Assembly: GCA_016795065.1 (NCBI GenBank)
Contig: JAEUIU010000070.1
Span: 1-49,885, forward strand
Origin: Phycisphaerae bacterium
GTDB taxonomy: Bacteria; Planctomycetota; Phycisphaerae; Phycisphaerales; SM1A02
DNA length: 49,885 bases
Reading direction: 5' to 3'
The notes under the pieces were generated by a model. The model did no database searches. It was not told where the DNA came from and saw only the letters and a program-made list of their open reading frames with translations. Each line of letters begins with the position of its first letter. Within the stretch, counting starts at the first letter, position 1. Of this stretch, positions 1-8,844 are shown one piece after another. A program made the translations under genes and the position numbers.

Positions 1-1
1 C

Positions 2-532
2 ATGAAGACCGGGGCCTTGATCGGGGCGACGCCGTGGAAGCAGGCGATCGCGCAGATCTTTGGCGCGATCGCCGGGGCCCTCTGCGGCTCGGCGATCTAC
101 CTCATCCTCATCCCGGATCCGCACACCCAATTGCTCACCCCGAAGTGGCCGGCGCCGGCGGTGGCGACGTGGAAGGCGGTCGCCGATCTCTTCCAGCGCG
201 GATTCAGCGCTCTCCCTGAAGGCATCCCGGAGGCAATGATCATCGCCGGAATCGCGGGCGTCATCCTCCCATGCCTTGATCGCTTCGGCCCAGCGCGCCT
301 GAAGCCGTGGATCCCGAGCTCGGCGAGCCTCGGCCTCAGCTTTGTCGTCGAGGCGAAGAACGCGATCTCGATCTTCATCGGTGGCATGATCGCGCTCTGC
401 CTCGGGCGGGTCGTACCGAACTGGACCGCCCGATTCCTGGTGACCCTCGCGTCGGGCCTCATCGTCGGCGACGCCCTCGTAGGGGCCGGTTCCGCGGTGG
501 CCACGGTCCTCAGCGGGCTGTGGGCAACTTGA
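2..532 (+). CDS. OPT family oligopeptide transporter, C-terminal part
   Basis: This is the 3' end of a membrane transporter gene cut by the left edge of the window; about 176 residues are visible. The opening residues (MKTGALIGATPWKQ) match the conserved OPT-family segment 'LKTGYLLGATPRKQQIAQ', which lies well inside these proteins, so the first Met is almost certainly internal. At least three hydrophobic stretches follow (about residues 16-36, 78-92 and 120-172), consistent with terminal membrane helices. OPT proteins (500-700 residues) import oligopeptides or metal chelates by proton symport; the substrate here cannot be told. It is followed by a separate small gene on the same strand about 200 bp away, with no sign of an operon. 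Confidence 0.85.
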   Translation: MKTGALIGATPWKQAIAQIFGAIAGALCGSAIYLILIPDPHTQLLTPKWPAPAVATWKAVADLFQRGFSALPEGIPEAMIIAGIAGVILPCLDRFGPARLKPWIPSSASLGLSFVVEAKNAISIFIGGMIALCLGRVVPNWTARFLVTLASGLIVGDALVGAGSAVATVLSGLWAT

Positions 533-730
533 CGGGGCACGGCCCCGGCGTGCCTGAAGAGCATGGGGCCGACACCTCGGTCCGAATGGGAAGTGCGGGG
601 AACGCCCCAACGGACGGGTCGTCAAACAGTTCGCGGGCGAGTTGTTAGACTCTTCCCTAACAATCCGCTCAGCCCGTCTGTGAGGCGCTGCTTGCGGAGT
701 CCACACATCCCGATCCGAAAGACACACACC

Positions 731-1168
731 ATGCCCCGCAAGCTGTCCGATCACGAACGAGCCCTCGAGTACGCCACCCGCAAGATCAATCCGAAGAACC
801 GCGCCACCTGGAACGCGGTCCTCGAGGCGGTCGTGTGGGGCATCCGCTTCGAGCGCGACAACGGCCGAGGCGCCGGCAGTGCCCACGCAATCCGCGCCGC
901 CATGGTCAGCCCCAAGCCGACGACCGCGGCGACGATCTGCGAGATCACCGGCATCCCCCGCGACGAGGTCAGCACGCACCTCGCCATGATGGGCACCCGC
1001 AAGCACGCCAAGCGCGTCGGCGACAAGTGGACCCTCACCGATCTCGGCATGCAGCTCCTCATGGGCCTCTCCTCGCGCCGCGAGCGCAAGGCCGGCGAGG
1101 CCCGCCTCCGCTCGATCAATACCCTTCGCAAGAAGGAAGAGGCTGCCAAGAAGCCGCGCGGCAAGTGA
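731..1168 (+). CDS. Small basic protein of unknown function, possibly winged-helix
   Basis: A 145-residue protein starting at the ATG in 'acaccatgccccgc'. The reading frame stays open further upstream, but that extension runs through intergenic-looking sequence, so the internal ATG is preferred. The ribosome-binding site is weak (GAAAG about 10 nt upstream). Residues about 65-110 (TICEITGIPRDEVSTHLAMM...WTLTDLGMQLL) look like a helix-turn-helix or winged-helix, with a 'recognition helix' after GIPRDEV and a LTDLG motif of the kind seen in MarR/DUF2250-like proteins. The C-terminus is Lys/Arg/Glu rich. It could be a DNA-binding regulator, but I do not recognise a named family. A UUCG-capped hairpin just downstream probably ends its transcript. 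Confidence 0.6.
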   Translation: MPRKLSDHERALEYATRKINPKNRATWNAVLEAVVWGIRFERDNGRGAGSAHAIRAAMVSPKPTTAATICEITGIPRDEVSTHLAMMGTRKHAKRVGDKWTLTDLGMQLLMGLSSRRERKAGEARLRSINTLRKKEEAAKKPRGK

Positions 1169-1198
1169 TCGCCGCACGAACTTGACCGCGAACACCAC

Positions 1199-1216
1199 GG
1201 GCACCTTCGGGTGCCC
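1199..1216. terminator. UUCG-tetraloop hairpin between convergent genes
   Basis: A 7-bp perfect stem, GGGCACC/GGTGCCC, is closed by the very stable TTCG loop and followed by 'tattcatt'. It lies about 30 nt after the stop of the upstream plus-strand gene and about 30 nt from the stop of the convergent minus-strand gene, so it can serve both. The T-tract is weak, so efficiency is uncertain. Confidence 0.6.
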
Positions 1217-1246
1217 TATTCATTGGCTGCCCGTTCAGGCTAGCAC

Positions 1247-2095
1247 TCACGCGAGCGGACAGCCCGACTGACAGGCCATCGCGTCATGCTCCCGAACGAT
1301 CGTTGCGGCTAACGGATGCTGGCCGGCCGGACCTCGCGCCTCGACCAGTTCGCAGGTCGCGAAGCCGCGTGCGGCCTCCTCGTAGGACCTGAGCCACGCC
1401 TTGAACGCAGCCTCGTGCTCCGGGCTTCGGAACGGCCACGGCCAGGCGGGGCCTGGCAACCCACAGCGCCAAGGCTTGGGGGTGAGTCGTGCCCGGAAGC
1501 AGCGCTGCACTCGGCAGAGGGCGCGGTACTTCGGATCGCTCCCAAAGCGCTCCATCAGGTCATCGGAGCGGCGCGACGCGGGATCCACCAACTCACTGGT
1601 GATCAGGCCTCGAAAGCCGGCTTTCGTGCGGTAGATCCGAATGCCGACCCGCGCCGCATCGGCGGCGGCGCGCATCGACGCGAGCACCGCTTCCGCGTCG
1701 GGCACACGCTTGCCGAAGAGCCTCGCAAAGCGCCCCGGCTGCGGGGCGAGATCGACGTCGATGAAGCAGACCGAAGCGCAATTGAGAACGAGCGACCCAT
1801 AGGCGTTGCGGGTGACGGCCGCGTACCGTTCCGGACCGCTCCCAAACTCGCGTTCGATTCTCTCGCGCAGCGGGCGGTTGTCGCCGTAGCCATAGCGACG
1901 CGTCAGTTCGATGTCGGCATCGCGGGCCAACCCGTCATACCAGGCGGCGACGCGCATGGCCCGCTGCCGCGCGTCCTTCTCGGCGTCGGCCACGCTCGTT
2001 TCGGAATGGCCGAAGGCCTCGGTCGCAAAGGGCTCCGTGTCCGACGGGATGGTGACGGAGATTGCGGCTCGGGCCCAGTATCGAGGGATGTTCAT
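1247..2095 (-). CDS. Conserved hypothetical protein (possible primase-like fold)
   Basis: A 282-residue protein with a convincing Shine-Dalgarno (TGGAGG about 5 nt before ATG). Around residues 105-120 it has a hydrophobic strand ending in an acidic triad (CFIDVDLAPQP). A second strand follows at about 150-165 (IRIYRTKAGFRGLITS), then a conserved-looking LCRVQRCFRARLTPKPWRCG near residue 205. The 'hhhDhD' strand resembles motif I of archaeo-eukaryotic primase-like folds. That link is inference; I do not recall a characterised homologue, and similar proteins are usually annotated as hypothetical. It lies 26 bp downstream of nrnA on the same strand, so it may be the last gene of a ribF-nrnA transcript. 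Confidence 0.65.
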   Translation of the reverse strand: MNIPRYWARAAISVTIPSDTEPFATEAFGHSETSVADAEKDARQRAMRVAAWYDGLARDADIELTRRYGYGDNRPLRERIEREFGSGPERYAAVTRNAYGSLVLNCASVCFIDVDLAPQPGRFARLFGKRVPDAEAVLASMRAAADAARVGIRIYRTKAGFRGLITSELVDPASRRSDDLMERFGSDPKYRALCRVQRCFRARLTPKPWRCGLPGPAWPWPFRSPEHEAAFKAWLRSYEEAARGFATCELVEARGPAGQHPLAATIVREHDAMACQSGCPLA

Positions 2096-2121
2096 GAAGC
2101 CTCCACCAAGGTCAGGGGCGA

Positions 2122-3171
2122 TCAGGCAGTGGGTAGCGCGGCGATGACCGCGCGTTCCGCCTCGGCCAGCGGCGCCCGGATCCTCGCCCCCGCCGCATGC
2201 ACATGGCCTCCGCCGCCGAAGGTCGCGGCAAGGCGATTCACGTCAAAGAATCGCGGAGCGTTGTCGCCGCCGACCCGCGGCTTGGATCGGAACGAGATCT
2301 TGACGAGTCCCGGCTCGGATTCGATGAGAAGCGCTGCCGCCCGCACCGATCCCACCGCCATCGGCATGTTCACGACGCCGGACGTTTCCTCCACCACCGC
2401 GCCGGTCTCGGCGAAATCGGCCAGCGAGAGCGAGGCCAGCGCGAACTGCCCATCCAGCAGGAATCGCACCTTGGCCAAGGCACGGGCCTCGATCGCCAGG
2501 CGCTGGGGACGATGCCCGTTCTCAGTGATCTCGATCAGCCGGTCTTTGTCGACACCGGCAGCGAGCAGTTCCGAGGCGAGAGCAAACTCGCGCGGTCTGG
2601 CGTTCTGGAATCGGAACCAACCGGTGTCCGTCGCCAAGCCAAGGAAGATCGCCTCAGCGACGCTCCCCCATCCGTTGGCGTTCCCACCCTGTGCGAAGGG
2701 CACACCGAGTTCGCGAACCAACTCGGCCACGATGACCGCCGCCGCTCCGGCCTGCACGTCGATCACGCGTTCGGCCGCCACCAGGTCACCGCGGGCATGG
2801 TGATCGATGCCGATCGCGCGATCGGTCCGATCGCGTAGCCACGGGGCGAGCGTCTCGAGCTGGTTCCACGCGCCCGTGTCGACGATCACAATCAGGTCCG
2901 GCTCGACGGTCGGAAGGACCGGACGCTTCTGATCGACCATCACGAGGGCGGTCGGCTTCGCCAACGACATCAGGTTCGGCTCGAAGGGGCCAACAATCCA
3001 ACCCTCGACGCGCTTGCCTAACGACTCGCTCGCCCGGACGATCGCCAACACCGACCCGAGGGCGTCACCGTCGGGTTTGGCGTGGGTCGTGACCAGGATG
3101 TGCTTGGCGGAGCGGATGCGCTCGGCGAGGCGGGCGATCGTGACGTTCGACTCGTATGCCGCCTCACTCAT
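2122..3171 (-). CDS. nrnA: DHH-family phosphoesterase, NrnA-like nanoRNase/pAp phosphatase
   Basis: A 349-residue DHH/DHHA1 protein. The N-terminal metal motif reads THAKPDGDALGS (residues 29-40), the signature DHH is at 124-126 (IGIDHHARGD), and the C-terminal DHHA1 substrate-binding motif FGGGGHVHAAG is at about 318-328. The length fits NrnA (about 320-350 residues), which removes nucleotides from 2-5-mer oligoribonucleotides and dephosphorylates 3'-phosphoadenosine 5'-phosphate. Its start overlaps the stop of ribF by ATGA, so the two are translationally coupled. nrnA beside ribF fits the common infB-rbfA-nrnA-truB-ribF neighbourhood in bacteria, here reduced to two genes. Confidence 0.9.
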   Translation of the reverse strand: MSEAAYESNVTIARLAERIRSAKHILVTTHAKPDGDALGSVLAIVRASESLGKRVEGWIVGPFEPNLMSLAKPTALVMVDQKRPVLPTVEPDLIVIVDTGAWNQLETLAPWLRDRTDRAIGIDHHARGDLVAAERVIDVQAGAAAVIVAELVRELGVPFAQGGNANGWGSVAEAIFLGLATDTGWFRFQNARPREFALASELLAAGVDKDRLIEITENGHRPQRLAIEARALAKVRFLLDGQFALASLSLADFAETGAVVEETSGVVNMPMAVGSVRAAALLIESEPGLVKISFRSKPRVGGDNAPRFFDVNRLAATFGGGGHVHAAGARIRAPLAEAERAVIAALPTA

Positions 3172-4133
3172 GCGTTGGCCCCCACGGCGTGTCGACCTTC
3201 GGCGAACGCCGCCCGGACGCGAATCTCCTCAACGTCCGCCCGAATGCGATCCAACAGTCCGTCAAGCGACGCGAAGGTGCGCTGCTCGCGGATCCACGTA
3301 ACAAAGCTCAGCCGCAGGTTGACGCCATACCAGTCCAGCGGCAAGTGCGTATCCAGGAGATACGCCTCGCAGGTACGGCCTGTCGGGTTCCCCGGGCGCT
3401 GAAAGGTCGGCTTGGTGCCGACGGAAATCGCGGCAACCGCCTGTTGGCCGTTCGGCAACGTAGCCGTTCCACCATAGACGCCGTCCATCGGAAGCATCTG
3501 GTCAAGCGGGCCGCAATTGAGGGTCGGAAAACCGATCGTCCGCCCACGTCGATCCCCGGGCACCGTCACGCTGACCAGTTCGTATGGGCGGCCCAAGACG
3601 CGGGCTGCATCCCGCACACGCCCCAATTGCAGGAGCCAGCGGACCATGGAGGAACTGGCTCGAACCACGGTCTGGTCAGAGAGGGTCACGTCCACCGGGG
3701 CGACTTCGCGAACTCCAAACCCCATCGCCTTTCCGAGTTCCCGAAGCGATCCGACTGACCCGGCGCGGCCTCGGCCGAAGCGAAAATCGTCGCCCTCGAT
3801 GATCCAAGTAAATGGAATCCGTTCGCGCAGGGTGCGGGTGAACTCCTCCGGTCCAAGTGACAGAAGTTGCGGTGAGGGATCAAGTTCCATCACTTCATCG
3901 GCACCCGCCTCACGGAGGAGCCGCTGCCTCTCGGCTGACGAACTGAGTCGGGGCGGCGCCGCTTCGGGCCGCAGGCGTGCCACCGGGTGCGGCTCGAAAG
4001 TCACGGCCACCACGCGACCCCCCTCCCGAACCCCCTTCCCAATCTGGATACCAACTTCCTGCCGGGCCGCCGCGATCAGCGCGGCATGGCCAACATGGAC
4101 TCCGTCGAAGTTCCCGATTGAGATCGCAAGCAT
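3168..4133 (-). CDS. ribF: Bifunctional riboflavin kinase / FAD synthetase
   Basis: A 321-residue protein that phosphorylates riboflavin to FMN and adenylates it to FAD. The N-terminal nucleotidyltransferase half begins at once with SIGNFDGVHVGHAALI (residues 5-20), carrying the GxFDGxHxGH ATP-binding signature; a further segment, SSSMVRWLLQLGRV, is at about 160-175. The C-terminal flavokinase half shows GRTIGFPTLN near residue 200 and a later NLRLSFVTWIREQRTF segment. The length is normal for RibF. It is divergent from the glutamate dehydrogenase gene across about 125 bp, and its stop overlaps the nrnA start. Confidence 0.95.
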   Translation of the reverse strand: MLAISIGNFDGVHVGHAALIAAARQEVGIQIGKGVREGGRVVAVTFEPHPVARLRPEAAPPRLSSSAERQRLLREAGADEVMELDPSPQLLSLGPEEFTRTLRERIPFTWIIEGDDFRFGRGRAGSVGSLRELGKAMGFGVREVAPVDVTLSDQTVVRASSSMVRWLLQLGRVRDAARVLGRPYELVSVTVPGDRRGRTIGFPTLNCGPLDQMLPMDGVYGGTATLPNGQQAVAAISVGTKPTFQRPGNPTGRTCEAYLLDTHLPLDWYGVNLRLSFVTWIREQRTFASLDGLLDRIRADVEEIRVRAAFAEGRHAVGANA

Positions 4134-4258
4134 GGCTCTGTGGACAATTTACGGATGTTGTTGCGGCGATCCGCGTGCCGCGTCAGGAGTGGCTTTGGGA
4201 GTGCCCGAGGCGTCGGAACGGCTTGCCGCCCGACCCCCGGAACGGGTATGTATACGGG

Positions 4259-7222
4259 ATGCGATCTACGCCCGCTTCCCCCTCTGCGGCAGCCTCAGGC
4301 ACCGCTTCGGCCGACGCCTCCTCCATCCTGAATGAGCTTTCGAACACTTTGCGCGACACCGCCGAGGCGGTTGTGCCGTGGTTCCTGAGCCAGATGCCGA
4401 CGATGTACTTCCAAGACACCGATCGGGCCTCGCAGCTCAGTCACCTCCGGGCCATCATCGCCGCCAAGGCGAGCAACAGGCCCTTGGAGATGACGCTCCG
4501 GAGCGAAGACAACCGGCAATGGACGATGCTTCGGCCGGGGAACCAGCCGGGGGTCTTGGCCGAACTCGTGGGCAGCCTGCCCAATGACCTTTCGCTGCGA
4601 GCGGCGAAGATCCACTCCTCGCGCGACGGACAGCTCGTTCTCGACACCTTCGAATTCGGCGAGCAGCTCCCCTTCGATCCAAGCGATCCGCGTCAGGCCG
4701 ACAAGGTCAAGGCGACCATCGCCTACGCCGCCAACAACGCCGCGGATTGGACCAAGGAAGAGATCGAGACCTTCTTCCGAAACTGCACCCAGGACTACAC
4801 GCTCACCCTGACCCCGTTGCGGATCTGCAAGCACAACGCCCTCTTCCGCAAGGTGTCCGGAACGGACAGTAGCGCCCTTGAGCTCGAGCCCGAATCCGAT
4901 CCGACCGTCAGCCGCGTCACGTTCGCCTTCGCGAACGCACGGACTCGGACGATGCTCGAGCGTGTCGCCCGCATCTTCGGCGGCCACCGCATCTCGATCA
5001 ATCGCGCCTACCTTGACGTGATCAAGGACCCGCCACACGGCAGCGTGACGCTTCTTGGTTTTGTCATCCAAAGCCCGCAAGGGACTGCGATCGATCCGAA
5101 GGGCGACTTCTGGAAGCGGGTCAGCAAGGACCTGCTTCGCATGAAGTGGGTGGATGAGAACGATCTTGCCTTGGCCGAACGTCACGTCGGCCTCGATGTT
5201 GCGCGAGCTGAGGCGATCATGGGCCTCGCACACCTATCTCATCAGGTGCTCTGCCCGAGCAATCCCTACGCCTATACCCACGACCGCATCCACACGGCCG
5301 TCGAGGAGAGCCTCCCCGTCGCCCTCGCGATTGTCGACCTCTTCCTCGCCCGCTTCGATCCCACCGGTAAGGCACTTGACGACACGACCTTCGCGACTCG
5401 CGCGGCAGGCCTGCACTCCGAGATCGAGGCGAAAGTCCCGACCGAGCCCAACCGAACGATTCTGCACACGATGCTCTTGGGCGTCGAGCACACGTACCGC
5501 ACCAACTTCTTCCTCCCCGACCGCTTCGGATTCGCGTTGCGGATCAACCCGAAATTCCTGAAGAACGAAAAGCGACCCGAGGATCCCTACGGCTCCTTCT
5601 TTGTGCACGGCCGCGGCTTCGACGGCTTCCACAACCGCTTCAAGGACATCGCCCGCGGCGGCCTCCGAGTCATCAGGCCCACCACCGCAGCCCAGTGGGC
5701 GCGCGAGGCGGAGCGGCTCTTTGACGAGGTCTACGGCCTCTCCTGGGCGCAGCAGCAGAAGAACAAGGACATCCCTGAGGGCGGGTCGAAGTGCGCGATC
5801 CTCGTCCGTCCGGGCGAGGACATCACCCGATGCGTGAAGGCGTTCGTCGATTCGATGCTCGACCTGATCACGCCCGACCCGGCGACACGATCGCAGGTCG
5901 TCGACCGCTTTGGCAAGCCTGAGTTCATCTACCTCGGACCGGATGAGAACATCACCCCCGATCACATCGAGTGGATCGTGTCGCGGGCGAAGCGCCGCAA
6001 GTACGGCATGCCGACCGCATTCATGTCGAGCAAGCCCGCCGCCGGCATCAACCACAAGGTCTACGGCGTGACCAGTGAAGGCGTGAACGTCTTCCTCGAG
6101 GTCGCTCTCCTCGCCCGCGGCATCGACCCACGGAAGCGCCCGTTCACAGTCAAGATCACCGGTGGTCCGGACGGCGACGTCGCCGGCAACATGATCAAGA
6201 TCCTGAATCGGGATTACGGCCAGAACGCCAAGATCGTCGGCATCGCCGACGGATCCGGCGTCGGCGAGGATCCGGACGGGCTTGACCATCAGGAACTCCT
6301 CCGACTCTTCAAGGAAGGCCTGCCGATCGGCAGCTTCGATCGGAAGAAGCTCGGAAAGAATGGCCGCGTTGTCACTGTGGAGGAGCCGGATGGGGCCCGA
6401 CTTCGCAACACGCTGCACAATCGCATCGTGAGCGATGCGTTCGTTCCCGGCGGTGGACGCCCGGCCACGATTCACGAGGGCAATTGGCGCGAATACCTAA
6501 CGGCCGACGGCAAGCCGTCGAGCCCAATTATCGCCGAGGGTGCGAACCTCTTCCTCACCCCCGAGGCCCGCAAGAAGCTCTCGGCCGAGGGCTGCCTCAT
6601 CATCAAGGACAGCTCGGCGAACAAGTGCGGCGTCATCTGCTCCAGCTTCGAGATCGATGCCTGCATGGTCCTCTCGGAGGAGGAGTTCCTGAAGATCAAG
6701 GACGCCTATGTGAAGGACGTGCTTGACCGACTCCGAACGCTGGCCCGCCAGGAGGCCATGCTCCTGATGAGCGAGGCCCGACGACATCAGGACATCGCCC
6801 TGCCGGAGATCTCGACGCAGGTCTCGAAGGTGATGAACGGCGCAGCGACCGCCATTGCCGAGGCGCTGCCGCAATGGCCGAAGGCGAGCCAGGAGATCGC
6901 CAAATCGCTCGTCATTGAGCACCTGCCAGCGACGCTGACCAAGTATGCGGGCGATCGCATCTGGAAGGCCATTCCAGAGGCGTACCTCAACTGGCTCATG
7001 GCCAAGCGGCTCGCCGCCAACATCGTCTATCGCGAAGGCGTCGACTTCTTTGCATCGATGGATGCTCCGGCGATTGCAGAAACGTCACGTCGCTACCTCG
7101 AAAAGGACTTGGAAAATCAGAAGCTGATCGACGCAGTCAAGAAGAGCTCGCTCGCCGATCGAGAACGGATCGTCACCCTGCTTGAACGCGCCGGCACTCG
7201 AGGCGGGCTTTTGGACTTCTAA
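4259..7222 (+). CDS. gdh: NAD-dependent glutamate dehydrogenase, large (115-kDa class)
   Basis: A 987-residue enzyme that deaminates glutamate to 2-oxoglutarate using NAD. I chose the ATG at 'gggatgcgatct' because upstream sequence of the same frame lies antisense to ribF. The N-terminal third (about 1-330) is a regulatory region with an ACT-like stretch. The catalytic part has ARGGLRVIRP, PEGGSKCAILV (the glutamate-binding lysine region), and the Rossmann motif TGGPDGDVAGN near residue 635. The size is close to yeast Gdh2-type L-GDH115 rather than the about 1600-residue L-GDH180 or the about 450-residue small hexameric enzyme. It is monocistronic, with a hairpin about 30 bp after the stop. 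Confidence 0.92.
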   Translation: MRSTPASPSAAASGTASADASSILNELSNTLRDTAEAVVPWFLSQMPTMYFQDTDRASQLSHLRAIIAAKASNRPLEMTLRSEDNRQWTMLRPGNQPGVLAELVGSLPNDLSLRAAKIHSSRDGQLVLDTFEFGEQLPFDPSDPRQADKVKATIAYAANNAADWTKEEIETFFRNCTQDYTLTLTPLRICKHNALFRKVSGTDSSALELEPESDPTVSRVTFAFANARTRTMLERVARIFGGHRISINRAYLDVIKDPPHGSVTLLGFVIQSPQGTAIDPKGDFWKRVSKDLLRMKWVDENDLALAERHVGLDVARAEAIMGLAHLSHQVLCPSNPYAYTHDRIHTAVEESLPVALAIVDLFLARFDPTGKALDDTTFATRAAGLHSEIEAKVPTEPNRTILHTMLLGVEHTYRTNFFLPDRFGFALRINPKFLKNEKRPEDPYGSFFVHGRGFDGFHNRFKDIARGGLRVIRPTTAAQWAREAERLFDEVYGLSWAQQQKNKDIPEGGSKCAILVRPGEDITRCVKAFVDSMLDLITPDPATRSQVVDRFGKPEFIYLGPDENITPDHIEWIVSRAKRRKYGMPTAFMSSKPAAGINHKVYGVTSEGVNVFLEVALLARGIDPRKRPFTVKITGGPDGDVAGNMIKILNRDYGQNAKIVGIADGSGVGEDPDGLDHQELLRLFKEGLPIGSFDRKKLGKNGRVVTVEEPDGARLRNTLHNRIVSDAFVPGGGRPATIHEGNWREYLTADGKPSSPIIAEGANLFLTPEARKKLSAEGCLIIKDSSANKCGVICSSFEIDACMVLSEEEFLKIKDAYVKDVLDRLRTLARQEAMLLMSEARRHQDIALPEISTQVSKVMNGAATAIAEALPQWPKASQEIAKSLVIEHLPATLTKYAGDRIWKAIPEAYLNWLMAKRLAANIVYREGVDFFASMDAPAIAETSRRYLEKDLENQKLIDAVKKSSLADRERIVTLLERAGTRGGLLDF

Positions 7223-7576
7223 GGCTGCGCGACATCACTCGCCCGTTGGACTTCCCACGCGAGCCTAGCGTGGGCGAGGTTGTAGCGTGTCGAGTCAACA
7301 ATGGACGACATCAGCTGAAGAGTCGTGAGGACCGTGGTGAACGTGGGCCGTCGCGATCTCCGTCGGAGCGGCATACCTGGCTGCACTTCTAGGTGCGGGC
7401 TGTAAGGGTTCCGAACACGTCCCGTTACCACCCCATCACCCCCCAATCATCCCTGGCTCAACCAACGTCAGGATGGGCTTGGAGGGCAGTTCGGCCTTCG
7501 CTCCTCGATTCCAGAAAATCGGCTCGATTCGTCCTGCGCACCGATCAAGCATGTCGAGCCTATCGGCGACAAGCGA
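7223..7576. other. Intergenic region after gdh, no recognisable gene
   Basis: About 350 bp. It contains a small hairpin (7-bp stem CCCACGC/GCGTGGG at 7254-7274) that could end gdh transcription, although no T-tract follows. The rest shows no ribosome-binding site, RNA gene or repeat that I can support. Confidence 0.4.
7254..7274 (+). terminator. Possible gdh terminator hairpin
   Basis: A 7-bp perfect stem with a 7-nt loop (GAGCCTA) about 32 nt downstream of the gdh stop. An alternative longer pairing, CTCGCCC with GGGCGAG, surrounds it. There is no U-run, so it is at best a weak or factor-assisted terminator. Confidence 0.3.
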
Positions 7577-8467
7577 ATGTTCTCGCCTTTGGCGCACGGG
7601 ACCAATACGCTGCCGCAACTCCGTTCGTGGGCCGTCGGACCATTCGGTCGAGCAGGATCTCGGTGTTATGCGTTTTGGAAGGCGGGGCGGAAGTTCCCCC
7701 GCGGGGTGAGATGGCCCTCGGACGAGATCGACTCCAGAGGAGTATCAGGCAGACCTTCGTGCTGGGCCAGGGCGCCGGGAGGAGATGAGATCATCGATCG
7801 AAACGCATTTGTCCTGGTCTTTGACGGCATGGTGGAGTGGCAGATCGCTTTGGCACTCGCCTCGCTTCGACGAGTCGGTGGCGTTCGAGTCGTTCCGATC
7901 GGGTTCGGCCCGCTGGCCGTCGTCGGATTAAGTGGCCTTCGGATCATCCCGGAAGGTACGTTCCTCACGACCAAGCTCGAGCGACGCGATCTGGTGCTGG
8001 TTCCCGGAGGCGATGTCTGGGAACGGTGCGAGATGGCGACCATGTCGGCGTTCCTCCACAGAGCCGGGCTCTTCAACACTTGGATCGCGGGAATCGGGAC
8101 GGGCGTGATTCCGATCGCGTATGCCCGACTGCTTCGAGAGCGCGAGCATAGTTCGAACGGTCGAGCCGAAGGATCATCATGGCTTGAGGCCTACGTTCAA
8201 GGGTACGAGGGTCGCGCGCTGCACCGCCCCCAATCCGTCACCACGTCCGATCGAGTAACAACGGCGGCGGGGACCGCTAGCTTCGAGTTTGCTGCGGAAC
8301 TGCTCCAGGAGTTCGCTGGACTTCGACCCGAACAACTTGCGGCGTGGCGGCGACTGCACGCGAACGTTTCGGACGGCGACGCATCTGGTATGGGGCCGAA
8401 TTCTGAGCCACGCGAGCCCGCTCAGGGGTTGACACGGCGGGGTGACGTTCCGCGAGACCGCATCTGA
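7577..8467 (+). pseudogene. DJ-1/PfpI-like protein, probably degenerate
   Basis: The recognisable part starts near 7800 (IDRNAFVLVFDGMVEWQ) and runs as a DJ-1/PfpI flavodoxin-like fold: a first strand with FDGM, a strand LVLVPGGD near 8000, and the nucleophile-elbow region IAGIGTGVIPIAYARLL. There DJ-1 family members have a cysteine (typically ICGGT), but here it is glycine. A following VTTSDRVTTAAGTASFEF matches the usual 'vTaag..sa.efal' region. No credible start or ribosome-binding site precedes the domain in this frame; candidates are ATG 7577 and GTG 7706. An ATG with good spacing at 7785 is out of frame. The missing cysteine and lack of a clear start suggest a decaying or non-catalytic relative. 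Confidence 0.45.
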
Positions 8468-8844
8468 CCTGTCGTGCCACCACCCCATAACTGGATTCGA
8501 TGCGCGACAAGGAGAGGCTCTCGATTCCGGAAGTGTCCCGGTGCAATGGGCTGGCGACCGGAAAATTCACGATCCGCTGACCTCGATAGGGCCCTCGACC
8601 GTCTTCGAGGAGAGGTGAAGCCTGGGCCCGAACCTCTGGATTACCGCCGGACCTGCCCGAGCCGTCGTACAGCTTGCCAGGAGGCCGCCGGTTGTGGCAT
8701 ACTGCTCGACTCACTTCGCTGGGGCCTCGTCGCCGTGACGCGGCTCCTCACCGAAGGCTCGTCCGGTTGCCTCGATCGCCTGGGCCGCACCAATAGGTGC
8801 TCCAAGGGGTCCCGAGGCCGACCCAAGCCCGAAGGACAACGATC
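8468..8844 (+). other. Intergenic region / rplI leader
   Basis: About 375 bp without a coding region I can support. The 3' part (about 8704-8844) is a likely 5' leader of the bL9 gene. Translation of this stretch has poor composition and no family resemblance. Confidence 0.4.
8674..8703 (+). promoter_or_regulatory. Candidate sigma-70-type promoter for rplI
   Basis: TTGCCA (8674-8679) and CATACT (8698-8703) are separated by 18 nt, about 140 nt upstream of the rplI ATG. This is the best promoter-like match in the gap, and it leaves a leader long enough for structure. It was recognised by eye only. Confidence 0.4.

Noticed and set aside
1316..2803. 495-codon plus-strand open frame
   Set aside because: It is antisense to two well-supported minus-strand genes, has no family resemblance, and reflects high-GC codon bias.
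5234..6475. 413-codon minus-strand open frame inside gdh
   Set aside because: Shadow of the glutamate dehydrogenase gene, with no ribosome-binding site and no domain.
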